Origin: Paenisporosarcina quisquiliarum | GTDB taxonomy: Bacteria > Bacillota > Bacilli > Bacillales_A > Planococcaceae | Assembly (NCBI RefSeq): GCF_027563315.1 | Contig: NZ_JAMKBJ010000003.1 | Coordinates: 248,001-312,000 of the forward strand | Reading direction: 5' to 3' | Length of the DNA: 64,000 nucleotides | Shown here: one piece after another, positions 54,299 to 62,702 of the stretch | Layout of the letters: each line of letters opens with the position of its first letter | Numbering within the stretch: the first letter of the stretch is position 1 | Notes under the pieces: generated by a model | What the model saw: only the letters and a program-made list of their open reading frames with translations | Databases searched by the model: none | Told to the model about the DNA's origin: nothing | Translations under genes and position numbers: made by a program

Positions 54299-54902
54299 GA
54301 GTAAGACAATATTGATAAATCTTCGCTGTAACAAGGCAATCGCCCACTGCATCATGTGCATTATGTTCAATTCGCAAATATCGAGCCAAGGTAGTCAATT
54401 TATGATTAGGCGTATTATTGATTACTTTTCTAGCAAGCTTTAATGTATCAATGACTGTAAAGATTGGAACTTCGACCCTACCATCCAGCGCATACAAAAA
54501 CCCCATATCGAATGAAGCATTATGCGCAACAATTGGGTAATCACCTATGAAATCGATTAATTGAACGATGACGTTATCAATAATCGGTTCATTTCTGACC
54601 ATCTCATTTGAAATTCCTGTTAATGAAGTTATTCTGGAGGAAATTGCCCGTAAAGGATTTACCAGTTGATTCATGACGGCCACTTGTTCATGTTGGCGAT
54701 ATTTCACAGCTCCTACTTGAATGATTTGATCTGCACCAGGTCTTAAACCGGTTGTTTCAAAATCAAGTACGACATAATCTTTCGCTTTTTTTACGGAAGA
54801 ATTATATTTCTTTGAAGGTACTGTACGTCTGGTTGACGCCCAATATTGTTGACGTGATTTTCGTCTTAGTAGCTCTGCCGCATCGATGTGTCGATCATCC
54901 AT
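54288..54902 (-). CDS. DnaQ-like 3'-5' exonuclease (DEDDh)
   Basis: A 204-residue protein. A basic N-terminal segment (to 45) precedes a DEDDh exonuclease domain: VVLDFETTGL (ExoI, D-E), YPIVAHNASFDMGFLYAL (ExoII, D) and HDAVGDCLVTAKIY (ExoIII, H and D). These resemble the proofreading exonuclease of PolC and stand-alone DnaQ proteins. It probably trims DNA or RNA 3' ends in repair. GGAGGGA lies 6 bases before ATG 54902. Confidence 0.9.
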   Translation of the reverse strand: MDDRHIDAAELLRRKSRQQYWASTRRTVPSKKYNSSVKKAKDYVVLDFETTGLRPGADQIIQVGAVKYRQHEQVAVMNQLVNPLRAISSRITSLTGISNEMVRNEPIIDNVIVQLIDFIGDYPIVAHNASFDMGFLYALDGRVEVPIFTVIDTLKLARKVINNTPNHKLTTLARYLRIEHNAHDAVGDCLVTAKIYQYCLTHSI

Positions 54903-55042
54903 CTATCTTCCCTCCAAGTCTCTTCCAACTATCTGACTAATCACTGCAAGAACTATATACCCAAATCTATAAAATGCTAAGCAAGTATTGGAATGATTGT
55001 CAAATATTTTTCTAAGATTGGCAAAACAGGGATGGTGTGAAC

Positions 55043-55179
55043 ATGAAAGATAGATTTAAGAGAGCAGCTTTTTAGTTGGGGGTCTCACCCGAAATATTAA
55101 GTTAGCGCAAGTGAAAGGTAAAAAACAGAAGAGTCCGTCTGGAACGGAAACCAACACAGGTTTAACAAAGCGTAAATGA
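55043..55179 (+). pseudogene. Small gene with apparent frameshift (about 45 residues)
   Basis: ATG 55043, preceded by AGGGATGGTG, encodes MKDRFKRAAF and then stops at TAG. One additional T in the run of five T at 55069-55073 would join it to a second frame of about 35 codons ending TGA at 55177: LVGGLTRN, then KLAQVKGKKQKSPSGTETN and GLTKRK. A strong terminator follows. The joined protein would be basic and hydrophilic with no family I recognise. It could be a real small protein with a sequencing error, a decayed gene or a coincidence. Confidence 0.35.
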
Positions 55180-55183
55180 AAAT

Positions 55184-55219
55184 CAGCACTGGAGACTTCC
55201 TATCCAGTGCTGGTTTTTT
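55184..55219 (+). terminator. Terminator behind small frameshifted gene
   Basis: CAGCACTGGA / TCCAGTGCTG, perfect 10-bp stem, then GTTTTTT. It could also end the converging NlpC/P60 gene on the minus strand. Confidence 0.8.
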
Positions 55220-55222
55220 CAT

Positions 55223-55789
55223 TTATTCTGTTACTGCATTAAAACGTTTGAATGCGACAAAGTGTTGTTGCCAATATGTATTACTGAGGTTTGTAATTTC
55301 TACACCCTTTGAACCAGCATGGACAAATTTGTTCTCTCCCATATAAATACCCATATGAGAGATGCCGGTTTTATATGTATCTTTAAAGAAAACGAGATCT
55401 CCGACTTCAGGCACGTTCACTTTCGTTGATTGTTTGTAATAATCCTCACTGCTCATGCGCAGTAAATCAAGTCCTGCAAATTGATGAACATAATGTATGA
55501 ATCCACTGCAATCAAATCCCGCTGGTGTCTTTCCGCCGAATACATACGGCGTACCAACAAATTCAGGAGCGATAGAAGCAATATTTGCATATACTGCTTG
55601 TCCTGATATGGAAATGGGTCCAGCAAGAGGTTCGACTAATTGCGTTTTTTTCTTAAAAAGGGCAGATTTCTTTAACTGTGCCATCGTCGATATATGCGTT
55701 TTTGTCGTACTGTTGGCATCTACAATCGGACTGAAAGTTAAACTGAAAATCGATAGCATGAGACAAATTATGATTAATTTTTTTATCAC
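55223..55789 (-). CDS. Secreted NlpC/P60 endopeptidase
   Basis: A 188-residue secreted cysteine peptidase. The signal peptide (1-25) is followed by a ~35-residue basic segment (MAQLKKSALFKKKTQ). An NlpC/P60 domain follows with C94 (GFDCSGF), H145 (SHMGIYMG) and a polar residue around H157. It cuts peptidoglycan stem peptides. It has no wall-binding module and is more divergent than the two NlpC/P60 enzymes of the SLH region. Confidence 0.88.
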   Translation of the reverse strand: MIKKLIIICLMLSIFSLTFSPIVDANSTTKTHISTMAQLKKSALFKKKTQLVEPLAGPISISGQAVYANIASIAPEFVGTPYVFGGKTPAGFDCSGFIHYVHQFAGLDLLRMSSEDYYKQSTKVNVPEVGDLVFFKDTYKTGISHMGIYMGENKFVHAGSKGVEITNLSNTYWQQHFVAFKRFNAVTE

Positions 55790-56182
55790 GACCTCTATCC
55801 CCCTATGTTTTTTTATGAAAACTTATACTCATCATATTAAAATACAAAAATTCAGTCAATAGAAGTTTTTTAATAGAATTAACTATTATTACGAACTAAA
55901 TTGTCATTTAATAGAATTTCCAATGTTATTGCCCGGGAAATATTTGGAGTCTATTGTCATTTTAAAGTCGAAATGTATTTGAACTTCACCAATTTTGATA
56001 TTTTTCATTAATCCAGATTAAAACTAAACGAAGTATTACATACAGAGTTAAGAAAAAATAGTAGAAAAGTTTAACTTTATGGTTCCTTGGCCTTTAATCT
56101 ATAACAGTTTCTTCCTTCTTTGTTCTAAATTTTCTCTAGAGTATTGAATTTTCTCGCATTTGTCATAATTTCGTTAGTTAAA

Positions 56183-56203
56183 TGTAAGCGCTTCATGTAT
56201 AAT
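56183..56203 (+). promoter_or_regulatory. brnQ -10 box with overlapping CRE-like site
   Basis: TGTAAGCGCTTCA (56183-56195), close to the catabolite responsive element consensus but one base short in the right half, sits immediately before TATAAT (56198-56203). That is where CcpA would block RNA polymerase. From 55790 to 56182 there is only AT-rich DNA and no gene, T-box or riboswitch signature. Confidence 0.5.
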
Positions 56204-56244
56204 AAGTTTTTGTTAATTGTCTAATTAAAAGGAGTTTTATATAA

Positions 56245-57564
56245 ATGAAACCAAATAATACTTTAACCACAGGAGAAAACATTATTGTTGGCCTAATGTT
56301 ATTTGCTTTGTTCCTAGGTGCTGGAAACATCATTTTCCCGCCATTATTGGGTCAGCTATCAGGTGAAGCTCTTGTCATTTCAATATTTGGCTTTTTGATT
56401 ACGGGCGTCGGGTTGCCTTTACTGGCGGTTATAGCTATTGCTAAATCAGGAGGAGACTTACAAGAAATTTCAAGTCGTGTACATCCCTTATTCGGCTTAC
56501 TTTTCACTGTAGTGGTTTATCTGGTTATTGGTCCTCTCTTTGCAATTCCGAGAACAGCGACCGTATCATTTGAAATTGGTGTCGCTCCATTCCTTTCAGA
56601 AGCATTATTGGCAGAAAGATGGCCTTTGCTTCTGTTTAGTATTTTGTTTTTTGTCGTTACAGTCTTGTTTGCATTAAATCCTACCAAACTGGTTGATCGT
56701 ATAGGCAAGATTCTAACCCCTATCTTAATAGTAGTAATTGCGCTCTTGGCAATTAAAAGTATCGTATCCCCAATGGGTAAAATCGGTCCATCTCATGGAG
56801 CTTATAAAGAAAGCCCATTCTTTGAGAGTTTTTTACAAGGCTATTTAACAATGGATGTTTTAGCTGCGTTGGTTTTTGGAATAGTCGTCATTCATGCTCT
56901 GCAAGATAAAGGAGTACGTGAAAAGAAACTATTGGTGAAATCCACTATAATTGCTGGGGTTATTGCAGCCTTTGGACTCTCTCTAGTCTATATTTCTTTA
57001 AGTTATATTGGGGCAACCAGTGTCGATGCAATCGGCATTCAAGATAATGGCGGTTCCATATTAGCTTTGGCTTCAAACGAATTATTCGGAAGCTTTGGAA
57101 GCATCATTTTAGCCATGACTATCGCTTTTGCCTGTTTGACCACTTCCATTGGGCTGGTTGCTGCTGCTTCTCAATTCTTTGAAAAACTTTTGCCTAAAGT
57201 ATCTTATCGAATGCTCGTTTTTATTTTTGCTGGCTTTAGCGCAGTATTTGCCAATGTCGGTTTAACACAGCTTATCAATTTTTCAGTACCTGTTTTATTG
57301 GCATTATATCCTCTTGCAATCGTCTTAATGGCTTTGTCCTTTTTCGACAAAGCATTTGATCGAGCACCCATTGTTTATGGACTTGCCCTTCTATTTACAA
57401 GTTTCATCAGTATTTTTGATGGCTTTAAAGCAGCAGGAATTACATTTGACGCTGCAGAGAATATGCTTGTCCATCTCCCGCTTTACACACAAGGAATTGG
57501 TTGGCTATTACCGGGCATCTTAGGTGGGCTAATTGGTTTCATTCTATATAAAATAAAAAAATGA
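56245..57564 (+). CDS. brnQ: Branched-chain amino acid:cation symporter
   Basis: A 439-residue protein with about 12 helices of the LIVCS family. FLGAGNIIFPPLLGQLSGE, VGLPLLAVIAIAKSGGDL, IGPLFAIPRTATVSFEIGVAPF and QGYLTMDVLAALVFGIV are the family's conserved blocks. It imports leucine, isoleucine and valine with Na+ or H+. AAAAGGAG precedes the ATG. A CRE-like site before the promoter suggests carbon catabolite control. The stop codon lies in its terminator. Confidence 0.92.
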   Translation: MKPNNTLTTGENIIVGLMLFALFLGAGNIIFPPLLGQLSGEALVISIFGFLITGVGLPLLAVIAIAKSGGDLQEISSRVHPLFGLLFTVVVYLVIGPLFAIPRTATVSFEIGVAPFLSEALLAERWPLLLFSILFFVVTVLFALNPTKLVDRIGKILTPILIVVIALLAIKSIVSPMGKIGPSHGAYKESPFFESFLQGYLTMDVLAALVFGIVVIHALQDKGVREKKLLVKSTIIAGVIAAFGLSLVYISLSYIGATSVDAIGIQDNGGSILALASNELFGSFGSIILAMTIAFACLTTSIGLVAAASQFFEKLLPKVSYRMLVFIFAGFSAVFANVGLTQLINFSVPVLLALYPLAIVLMALSFFDKAFDRAPIVYGLALLFTSFISIFDGFKAAGITFDAAENMLVHLPLYTQGIGWLLPGILGGLIGFILYKIKK

Positions 57565-57593
57565 GAATCCCTAAATGGGGTTCTCATTTTTTT
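57556..57593 (+). terminator. Shared terminator of brnQ and GGDEF genes
   Basis: AAAATGAGAATCCC / GGGGTTCTCATTTT, 14-bp stem with one wobble pair, T runs on both strands. It overlaps the brnQ stop and lies at the 3' end of the converging gene. Confidence 0.9.
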
Positions 57594-58536
57594 GATGAAT
57601 TTTTAATATGTTTCTTCCATTATTTTTCGCTTGATACATCGCACTGTCTGCTTCTTTCAATAAAATCTCGAGTTCTTTTCCCGGTTCTGCAAAAGTCATG
57701 CCTATACTGGCTGTGATGTTTAATATGTGTTCATTCACTTCAATTTTATCATCTGTAAGCGCTTTTAAAATACGGTTAGCAGTTTCCAAAGGCTCGTTCA
57801 TCTCGTTAGAAACAACCGGAATAAGTATGACAAATTCATCACCACCAATACGCACCGATACACTGTTATTTGGGACTAGATTTTTGAACAATGCAGCTAC
57901 TTTCTTTAACAATTCATCGCCAATATGATGTCCATACTGATCATTTACTTCTTTGAAATTGTCCAGGTCAATATAAAGAAGATTGTAAGCTTTCCCTTTA
58001 TTCATTTCCTGTTGAAAGAATTCTTTTAAATAAAAATTATTATATAAGCCCGTCAAATGATCATGAACCATAAGGTCCTCCAAAATCAACGTTTGACTCA
58101 ATAATGAACTGAGCGTTTTTATGAGCTTTACATCATATGAACTAAAATTATATGGTTTTGTATCAAAGGCACATATAGTACCATATATTTCTCCATTTCC
58201 TTGATAAATAGGAGCACCCATAAAGCAGCCAGTTTTCACTTTCAAGGTGACGGGATGATTAATCGTCCTTGGATGGCTAGATAAATCACTGATAACAATG
58301 GGTTGTGATTCATTATCCACTACTAACTTACATAGAACATCTTTAAATGGAGTGCTTTCTCCACTTCTGAGCAAGGTCGCTTTTCTATTGAAAGCCTTTA
58401 TAATAAAATTCGAGTATTTGTCATTACTAGCCAAGAAAATCGTATTCACATCCATCGTGTCACTTAAGAGTGAAATTACTTCTTCCGCAACCTCATCTAA
58501 TTTACTAAAGTATCGCGTACTTTGATTCGCAACCAT
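57571..58536 (-). CDS. GAF-GGDEF diguanylate cyclase
   Basis: A 321-residue protein. A GAF-like sensor at about 8-150 (IFLASNDKYSNFIIKAF, PIYQGNGEIYGTICAFD) is followed by a GGDEF domain at about 155-315. DHLTGLYNNFYL, LLYIDLDNFKEVNDQYGHHIGDELL, RIGGDEFVILIP and ADSAMYQAKNNGRN show an intact GGDEF active site. It would make c-di-GMP in response to a GAF-bound signal. No membrane helices are seen. GGAGGGG precedes ATG 58536. Confidence 0.92.
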   Translation of the reverse strand: MVANQSTRYFSKLDEVAEEVISLLSDTMDVNTIFLASNDKYSNFIIKAFNRKATLLRSGESTPFKDVLCKLVVDNESQPIVISDLSSHPRTINHPVTLKVKTGCFMGAPIYQGNGEIYGTICAFDTKPYNFSSYDVKLIKTLSSLLSQTLILEDLMVHDHLTGLYNNFYLKEFFQQEMNKGKAYNLLYIDLDNFKEVNDQYGHHIGDELLKKVAALFKNLVPNNSVSVRIGGDEFVILIPVVSNEMNEPLETANRILKALTDDKIEVNEHILNITASIGMTFAEPGKELEILLKEADSAMYQAKNNGRNILKIHQKNENPI

Positions 58537-58677
58537 TTCTGACCCCTCCTAAAAACTTCCCTTTTCTGTCTCTCTATTTTCTAGTAAATATTTCATAGTA
58601 ACAAGTTTTAATACCTATATAATGTAAATCCATCATGTAAGGGACACTTTTATACGATTTTCTAAAGATATTCACAC

Positions 58678-58713
58678 AAAACCCCTTACAGCCGCTGAAT
58701 TCTGTAAGGGGTT
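58678..58713 (-). terminator. Terminator of yflT-like gene
   Basis: AAACCCCTTACAG / CTGTAAGGGGTTT perfect 13-bp stem with a 10-nt loop. Confidence 0.85.
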
Positions 58714-58768
58714 TATCTATAAGGAGGTCACCTTATATCGATAGTATAGGTAGCTAGGCTACCATTTA

Positions 58769-60058
58769 TTAAAATAATTTATTGTTTGGTGGAACTTCGT
58801 TACGATATTTATCGCGTTTTAAACGTTCTTCATATCGATCAGTTGAAATATCTTCTTCGTCATCCACACCACCTGTGGTCATTTCATTATTAGTAGAATC
58901 CGTGTCGAAGGCAAATGCATTGCCATGCCCCTCATTTTCATAACCTGTTTCTTTGTACTCTGCATCGTTTGTTGATTTGAACTCATTTAATGCAGTTTTT
59001 TCCACATGATTAGTCGGTTCATTATGCTTTCCAGCTGTATATTCAGTGCCAAAAACGCGTTCTTCTTCCATACGGGGGTCTTTTTCAAAATCGTGCTTTA
59101 CATTCCCAGTAGGTAATTCATATTCAACATCACTACCAAATGCGGCAGGTCCTAAATTCGGGTCTGCACCTGGTGATTGGAAACCATCAGTCTGTTGTTC
59201 ATTAGTAATTGTTTCTTGAAGGGTTGGTCGATGTTCTTGAACCATTTTATCTTCCTGCATGGAATGACCAATATGATCTTCTTCCCTTGCCATGTATGGA
59301 TCTGTTGCGAAAGTTTCACCTCGAGCAAAACGATCTTGTGGTTCATCAAAACGGCCATCCGTTTCATTAACAAACTCATTTGTTGATGGTTCAAACCCCT
59401 GTTCTTTTGCATATTCGCTTTGAGGAGTTTTCGTACTTTCAAAAGTCATTTCACTTCTCGGTTCATCGGCACCAAAAGTAGTAGAGTCTGCAGTTTTATC
59501 TACTTCATTAAATCGCGATTCTACGAATTCTGTACGTGTAGATGAAGTATACACATCTGACTGAGTATTGAATGCTGCTTCGTTGCGTGCTTTATCTTCA
59601 AACCCAGGTTCAGTCGGCTGCACTGCTCGCTCTTCCCCATGGTAAGATTCGTAGCTATTTCCTGTAGATCCAAACGTATCATAACCTTCTTCAAATTCAT
59701 TTTGATGAGAGCCTACTACGTTCTCAGTCAGTGAGGCATCGGTATATAGCACAAACCCACCGCTTGCTACATCTTTGGAATAGCGTTCGGTTTCTGATTC
59801 ATTCAAATCTAGTTTTCGTAATCCTTCAGTAACGGAATCTTCGCCAGTAAACCATGATTTAAATTTATCCATGAATGTACCCGCTTCATGCGTTGAAACT
59901 TCAGAATGGCGATTTAAAGTACTCATGTGTGCATGGTCTTTTGAAATAACATGAATATCACTCTCTGAGTAACCCTGCGCTTTTAGCTGTTCCAATTTTT
60001 CATACATTTCATCTTCTGTACGAGCTACTTCAATTTTACGGTTTGATTCAAAGTTCAT
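58769..60058 (-). CDS. YflT-type general stress protein with long acidic tail
   Basis: A 429-residue protein. The N-terminal ~105 residues match the heat/general-stress YflT domain (ARTEDEMYEKLEQLKAQGYSESDIHVISKDH, SGGFVLYTD). The remaining ~320 residues are low-complexity, rich in Glu, Asp, Thr, Asn and Phe, without clear domains (segments such as EFKSTNDAEYKETGYENEGHG). B. subtilis YflT is short and SigB-controlled, so the tail is unusual. A good SigB promoter sits 40-65 bases upstream. Function of the domain is unknown. Confidence 0.85.
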   Translation of the reverse strand: MNFESNRKIEVARTEDEMYEKLEQLKAQGYSESDIHVISKDHAHMSTLNRHSEVSTHEAGTFMDKFKSWFTGEDSVTEGLRKLDLNESETERYSKDVASGGFVLYTDASLTENVVGSHQNEFEEGYDTFGSTGNSYESYHGEERAVQPTEPGFEDKARNEAAFNTQSDVYTSSTRTEFVESRFNEVDKTADSTTFGADEPRSEMTFESTKTPQSEYAKEQGFEPSTNEFVNETDGRFDEPQDRFARGETFATDPYMAREEDHIGHSMQEDKMVQEHRPTLQETITNEQQTDGFQSPGADPNLGPAAFGSDVEYELPTGNVKHDFEKDPRMEEERVFGTEYTAGKHNEPTNHVEKTALNEFKSTNDAEYKETGYENEGHGNAFAFDTDSTNNEMTTGGVDDEEDISTDRYEERLKRDKYRNEVPPNNKLF

Positions 60059-60096
60059 GGTGTTACCTCCTATTTTTTGTTTTGCTTTTCATCTAT

Positions 60097-60123
60097 CTAC
60101 CCAACCATTCTTTGATGTTAAAC
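60097..60123 (-). promoter_or_regulatory. SigB promoter of yflT-like gene
   Basis: Minus strand GTTTAA, 15-bp spacer, GGGTAG, closely matching the B. subtilis SigB consensus (GTTTAA, 12-15 bp, GGGWAW) and placed about 40 bases upstream of the ATG. Confidence 0.75.
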
Positions 60124-60239
60124 ACTTTTGAAAAGTTTTAATTTGTCTGTAACAAAAAACCTCTGTGTTCTAAGCAATATTTTATGTGCCGATTAACTAA
60201 CCGCAGACGCTATCTTTTCTCAGGCAATAATCCAAACGA

Positions 60240-60282
60240 AAAGACCCTGGCGAAGTGATGCTGTCACTTCGCCAAGGTCTTT
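60240..60282 (-). terminator. Long hairpin following array A2
   Basis: AAAGACCCTGGCGAAGTGA, loop TGCTG, TCACTTCGCCAAGGTCTTT: a 19-bp stem with one mismatch, followed on the minus strand by TTTTCGTTT. It is nearly the same as the hairpin at 5809-5851 and in the same position relative to its array. Confidence 0.75.
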
Positions 60283-60318
60283 CTGTTGGGACGATTCTGT
60301 AAGGAGAAATCTAACTCT

Positions 60319-60430
60319 TGGTTGTAATAATCGATGTTGACGTAGGAAACATCGGGGTTGACGTAGGAATAATCGGGGTTCACGTAGGAAAAATTAGCGT
60401 TGACGTAGGAATAATCGAGGCTGACTTTGT
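60319..60430 (-). repeat. 21-bp tandem array A2 (core TTCCTACGTSAAC)
   Basis: On the minus strand, four good units with the ACGTAG (plus-strand) core at 60340, 60361, 60382 and 60403, exactly 21 bp apart, plus degenerate units at both ends. The core matches array A1. One frame gives the heptad SYVNxxx. No gene is supported. Confidence 0.85.
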
Positions 60431-60467
60431 AAATGTCTCCTTTGCAGTGGGACCATTGTGAGATATT

Positions 60468-60573
60468 AAAAAATAGCCGCGACTCCAGCGGGATAAGCGA
60501 AGTGTCGAAATCCCCTCGAACGCATAGTTTGAGGGGATTCGGCACATGCCCGCGGAAAGCGCAGCTATTTTAC
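60468..60573 (-). repeat. Imperfect palindromic Bacillales repeat
   Basis: The left arm AAAATAGCCGCGACTCCAGC (60470 onward) pairs with GCGGAAAGCGCAGCTATTTT at the other end. Within it is a second stem, AATCCCCTC / GAGGGGATT. Similar CTTTCCGCGGG...CGACTCC...AGCTATTTT elements are widespread in Bacillales intergenic DNA. It probably folds in RNA and may terminate the upstream rsbR-like transcript. Confidence 0.65.
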
Positions 60574-60606
60574 GGAATAACAATATGAATCTTTACTATA
60601 AAACAT

Positions 60607-61437
60607 TTATTTCATTTGCAAAGCCTGAGCGAGATTACCGGTAATATGAATATCTTTAAAATTCAGGCCGAGACTTATAGCTGTCATGGCAATTTCCGGG
60701 CGAACGCCGGATAATGTTGTTTTTACACCGACAATCTTCAACGCATCGATTAATTGGAAAATTTGCATGGCTACCATTGTATCGATTACATTTACTCCTG
60801 ATAAATCCACATATAGATGATTAATGGCTTTTTTTGTACATTCCATCAGTGTATTTTCTAGCAAATATTTAGCTCTTTGCGTATCAATTTCTCCCACAAT
60901 CGGAAGCAATCCAATATCTTGATGTAATTTAATAACAGGTGCACTCAATTCGTTAATTAACTCTTGTTGACTTCTTAAACGTCTTAGTGATAATTGGTCA
61001 TGCACTTCCACAAATCGGGTCATGATTTTACTGAAAGCTTTCAAGATAATATGATTCCATGAATAGATCTCATCTTTTTCATAGATTCCTTCATTCTCTC
61101 TCTCAAAACTTTCAATGATAGAAAGGTATTGATTTTGAACATTCAGGAATTCTTGCAAAATAATGTGAGTTGGCGTCGATTGATGTCCTGAATCGGATGC
61201 AATTTCATTTACCCATTTTTCAAAAGTCTTGAAAAATTCATCTTCATCTTCAATAAAGACTTGAATTAAATTTTCGTGAAAACTATAATTTTGAGCCTTT
61301 AGTCTTTTAATCTCTTCTTCGTTCGTAGATGCGTATACACCAACAGCAGTTGACTTATCAATAGCAGAGTACCAATCCTCTGTTAATTTCTTCGCTTGTT
61401 TGAGTAAGTACTTATGTAGTTCTATATTTTTATGCAT
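60607..61437 (-). CDS. RsbR-type stressosome protein (STAS domain)
   Basis: A 276-residue protein. An N-terminal non-haem globin-like/helical sensor (to about 150) is followed by a C-terminal STAS domain (about 165-274): INELSAPVIKLHQDIGLLPIVGEID, LYVDLSGVNVIDTMVAMQIF and TTLSGVRPEIAMTAISLGL. In RsbR paralogues two threonines in these last blocks are phosphorylated by RsbT; equivalents are present. Such proteins form the stressosome controlling SigB. ATG 61437 with AAGGAG about 10 bases upstream gives the length of RsbRA; a start ten codons earlier is possible. RsbS/RsbT are not in the window. A SigB-regulated gene lies nearby. Confidence 0.88.
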   Translation of the reverse strand: MHKNIELHKYLLKQAKKLTEDWYSAIDKSTAVGVYASTNEEEIKRLKAQNYSFHENLIQVFIEDEDEFFKTFEKWVNEIASDSGHQSTPTHIILQEFLNVQNQYLSIIESFERENEGIYEKDEIYSWNHIILKAFSKIMTRFVEVHDQLSLRRLRSQQELINELSAPVIKLHQDIGLLPIVGEIDTQRAKYLLENTLMECTKKAINHLYVDLSGVNVIDTMVAMQIFQLIDALKIVGVKTTLSGVRPEIAMTAISLGLNFKDIHITGNLAQALQMK

Positions 61438-61504
61438 GCTGAGGTCTCTCCTTCTCATAATATATCCCTTTCTGTTACGATTGTTAGAAAAGGAGATGAT
61501 TCTT

Positions 61505-62236
61505 TTGGTCATGGATTTACTTTCTTCTCATACCTCAATTCGTACATATAAAAACAAGAAATTGTCAAAAGAAGAAGTTTTTGAACTTATTTCAGTTGCT
61601 CAACATGCAGCCAGTTCTCATTTTGTACAAGCTTATAGTGTGATTTGGATTACGGATGATGAAATGAAGAAAAAACTTGGTGAATTTTCTGAAAATCCTA
61701 CACAAATGGATACAGCTGGTGCAGTTTTTGTATGTTGTGTGGATTTTAAGCGACTTCAAATTGCAGGTACAATGAACGATACTTCTATTGTAACGGATAC
61801 TGCGGAAAATGTAATAGTCGGAACAACCGATGTTGCAATTTTTTCACAAAATTTAGCCATTGCAGCAGAATCTAAAGGATATGGCATCTGTTATATCGGC
61901 GGTGTCCGAAATAATCCAGAAGCCATATCCGAACTATTAAATCTTCCTAGTCAAGTCTTCCCTGTTTTTGCAATGACCATGGGGGTCCCAGATGAAGTAC
62001 ACGAAGTGAAACCCCGCTTGCCAGTCGAAGCGATTCTCCATGAAAACTATTATTCAAGCGAAAAATATCAGACCCTCTTGCCTGATTATGATAAGACGAT
62101 GGAGAATTATTATGCCAACAGAGGATCTAATCAAAAGACGGCAAACTGGACCCGATCTATGGCCAACTTTTTGAGCAAAGCTCGTCGTACACATATGATA
62201 GATTTCCTAAAGAAACAAGGATTTACTTGGAAATAA
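61505..62236 (+). CDS. nfrA: NfrA-type FMN nitroreductase / NADPH oxidoreductase
   Basis: A protein of about 243 residues in the NfsA/Frp nitroreductase family. HTSIRTYKNKKLSKEEV, SSHFVQAYSVIWI, NLAIAAESKGYGICYIGGVRNN and VKPRLPVEAILHENYY line up with B. subtilis NfrA1. It reduces nitro-compounds, quinones or flavins with NAD(P)H using FMN. TTG 61505 fits AAGGAG spacing (9 bases); ATG 61511 is also in frame. Its last codons overlap the converging sigma-factor gene by 14 bases. Confidence 0.88.
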   Translation: MVMDLLSSHTSIRTYKNKKLSKEEVFELISVAQHAASSHFVQAYSVIWITDDEMKKKLGEFSENPTQMDTAGAVFVCCVDFKRLQIAGTMNDTSIVTDTAENVIVGTTDVAIFSQNLAIAAESKGYGICYIGGVRNNPEAISELLNLPSQVFPVFAMTMGVPDEVHEVKPRLPVEAILHENYYSSEKYQTLLPDYDKTMENYYANRGSNQKTANWTRSMANFLSKARRTHMIDFLKKQGFTWK

Positions 62237-62702
62237 AACTTCTGAGTTTACCAATTGTGCGCTCTCTTCGTTTTTTCACCCCAGCCTTCGAAATGTTTAA
62301 GAATCTCGCTACTTCGTCATGTGAATAACAATCCAGGAACAACAACTGAACAAGTTGTTGTTCTTTTTCAGTTAATAGGTCCATCAATTCATAATATTGT
62401 TCAGAGCAGAATGATTGCTTGTCTGAGTGTTCAACCAGATTCTCAAGCATCTGATTTTCAGTTGGAACGATCCTTTCTTCTCTTGCTGAATTTTTCAATT
62501 CGTCCAAGATACTTCCGTAAATACTTCTGTATGCAAATGGTGCGAAATCACCTTTCATCGTTTCGTAGCGTAACCAGGCCTTCCAAAGCCCAATCCTGCC
62601 TGACTGAATGAAAGAATCATGATTTTTATATATACGGAGCTTTCGGATACAAGAGAAAATCATTGGTTCATATTGCTGATAGACTTCTTCAAAACTTTCC
62701 AT
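62223..62702 (-). CDS. Small sigma-70 family RNA polymerase sigma factor
   Basis: A 159-residue protein with a sigma region 2-like part (YEPMIFSCIRKLRIYKN, GRIGLWKAWLRYETMKGDFAPFAYRSIYGSILDEL) and a region 4-like C-terminus (LTEKEQQLVQLLFLDCYSHDEVARFLNISKAGVKKRRERTIGKL). This is the size and layout of ECF-like or competence-type (ComX/SigH-like) factors. No anti-sigma gene is adjacent. It is divergent from comK and overlaps nfrA convergently by 14 bases. AAGGTC precedes ATG 62702. Confidence 0.85.
   Translation of the reverse strand: MESFEEVYQQYEPMIFSCIRKLRIYKNHDSFIQSGRIGLWKAWLRYETMKGDFAPFAYRSIYGSILDELKNSAREERIVPTENQMLENLVEHSDKQSFCSEQYYELMDLLTEKEQQLVQLLFLDCYSHDEVARFLNISKAGVKKRRERTIGKLRSFISK

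Noticed and set aside
55790-56182. T-box or amino-acid riboswitch before brnQ
   Set aside because: No T-box core sequence (AGGGTGGNACCGCG) or other recognisable aptamer; the DNA is simply AT-rich.
60264-60545. A 93-residue minus-strand open frame containing a SYVN heptad repeat
   Set aside because: It covers array A2 and part of the hairpin, has no good ribosome site, and its only regularity comes from the 21-bp DNA repeat.
61438-61500. A SigB promoter for the rsbR-like gene
   Set aside because: GGGATA is present on the minus strand but no GTTTAA-like -35 lies at the right distance.
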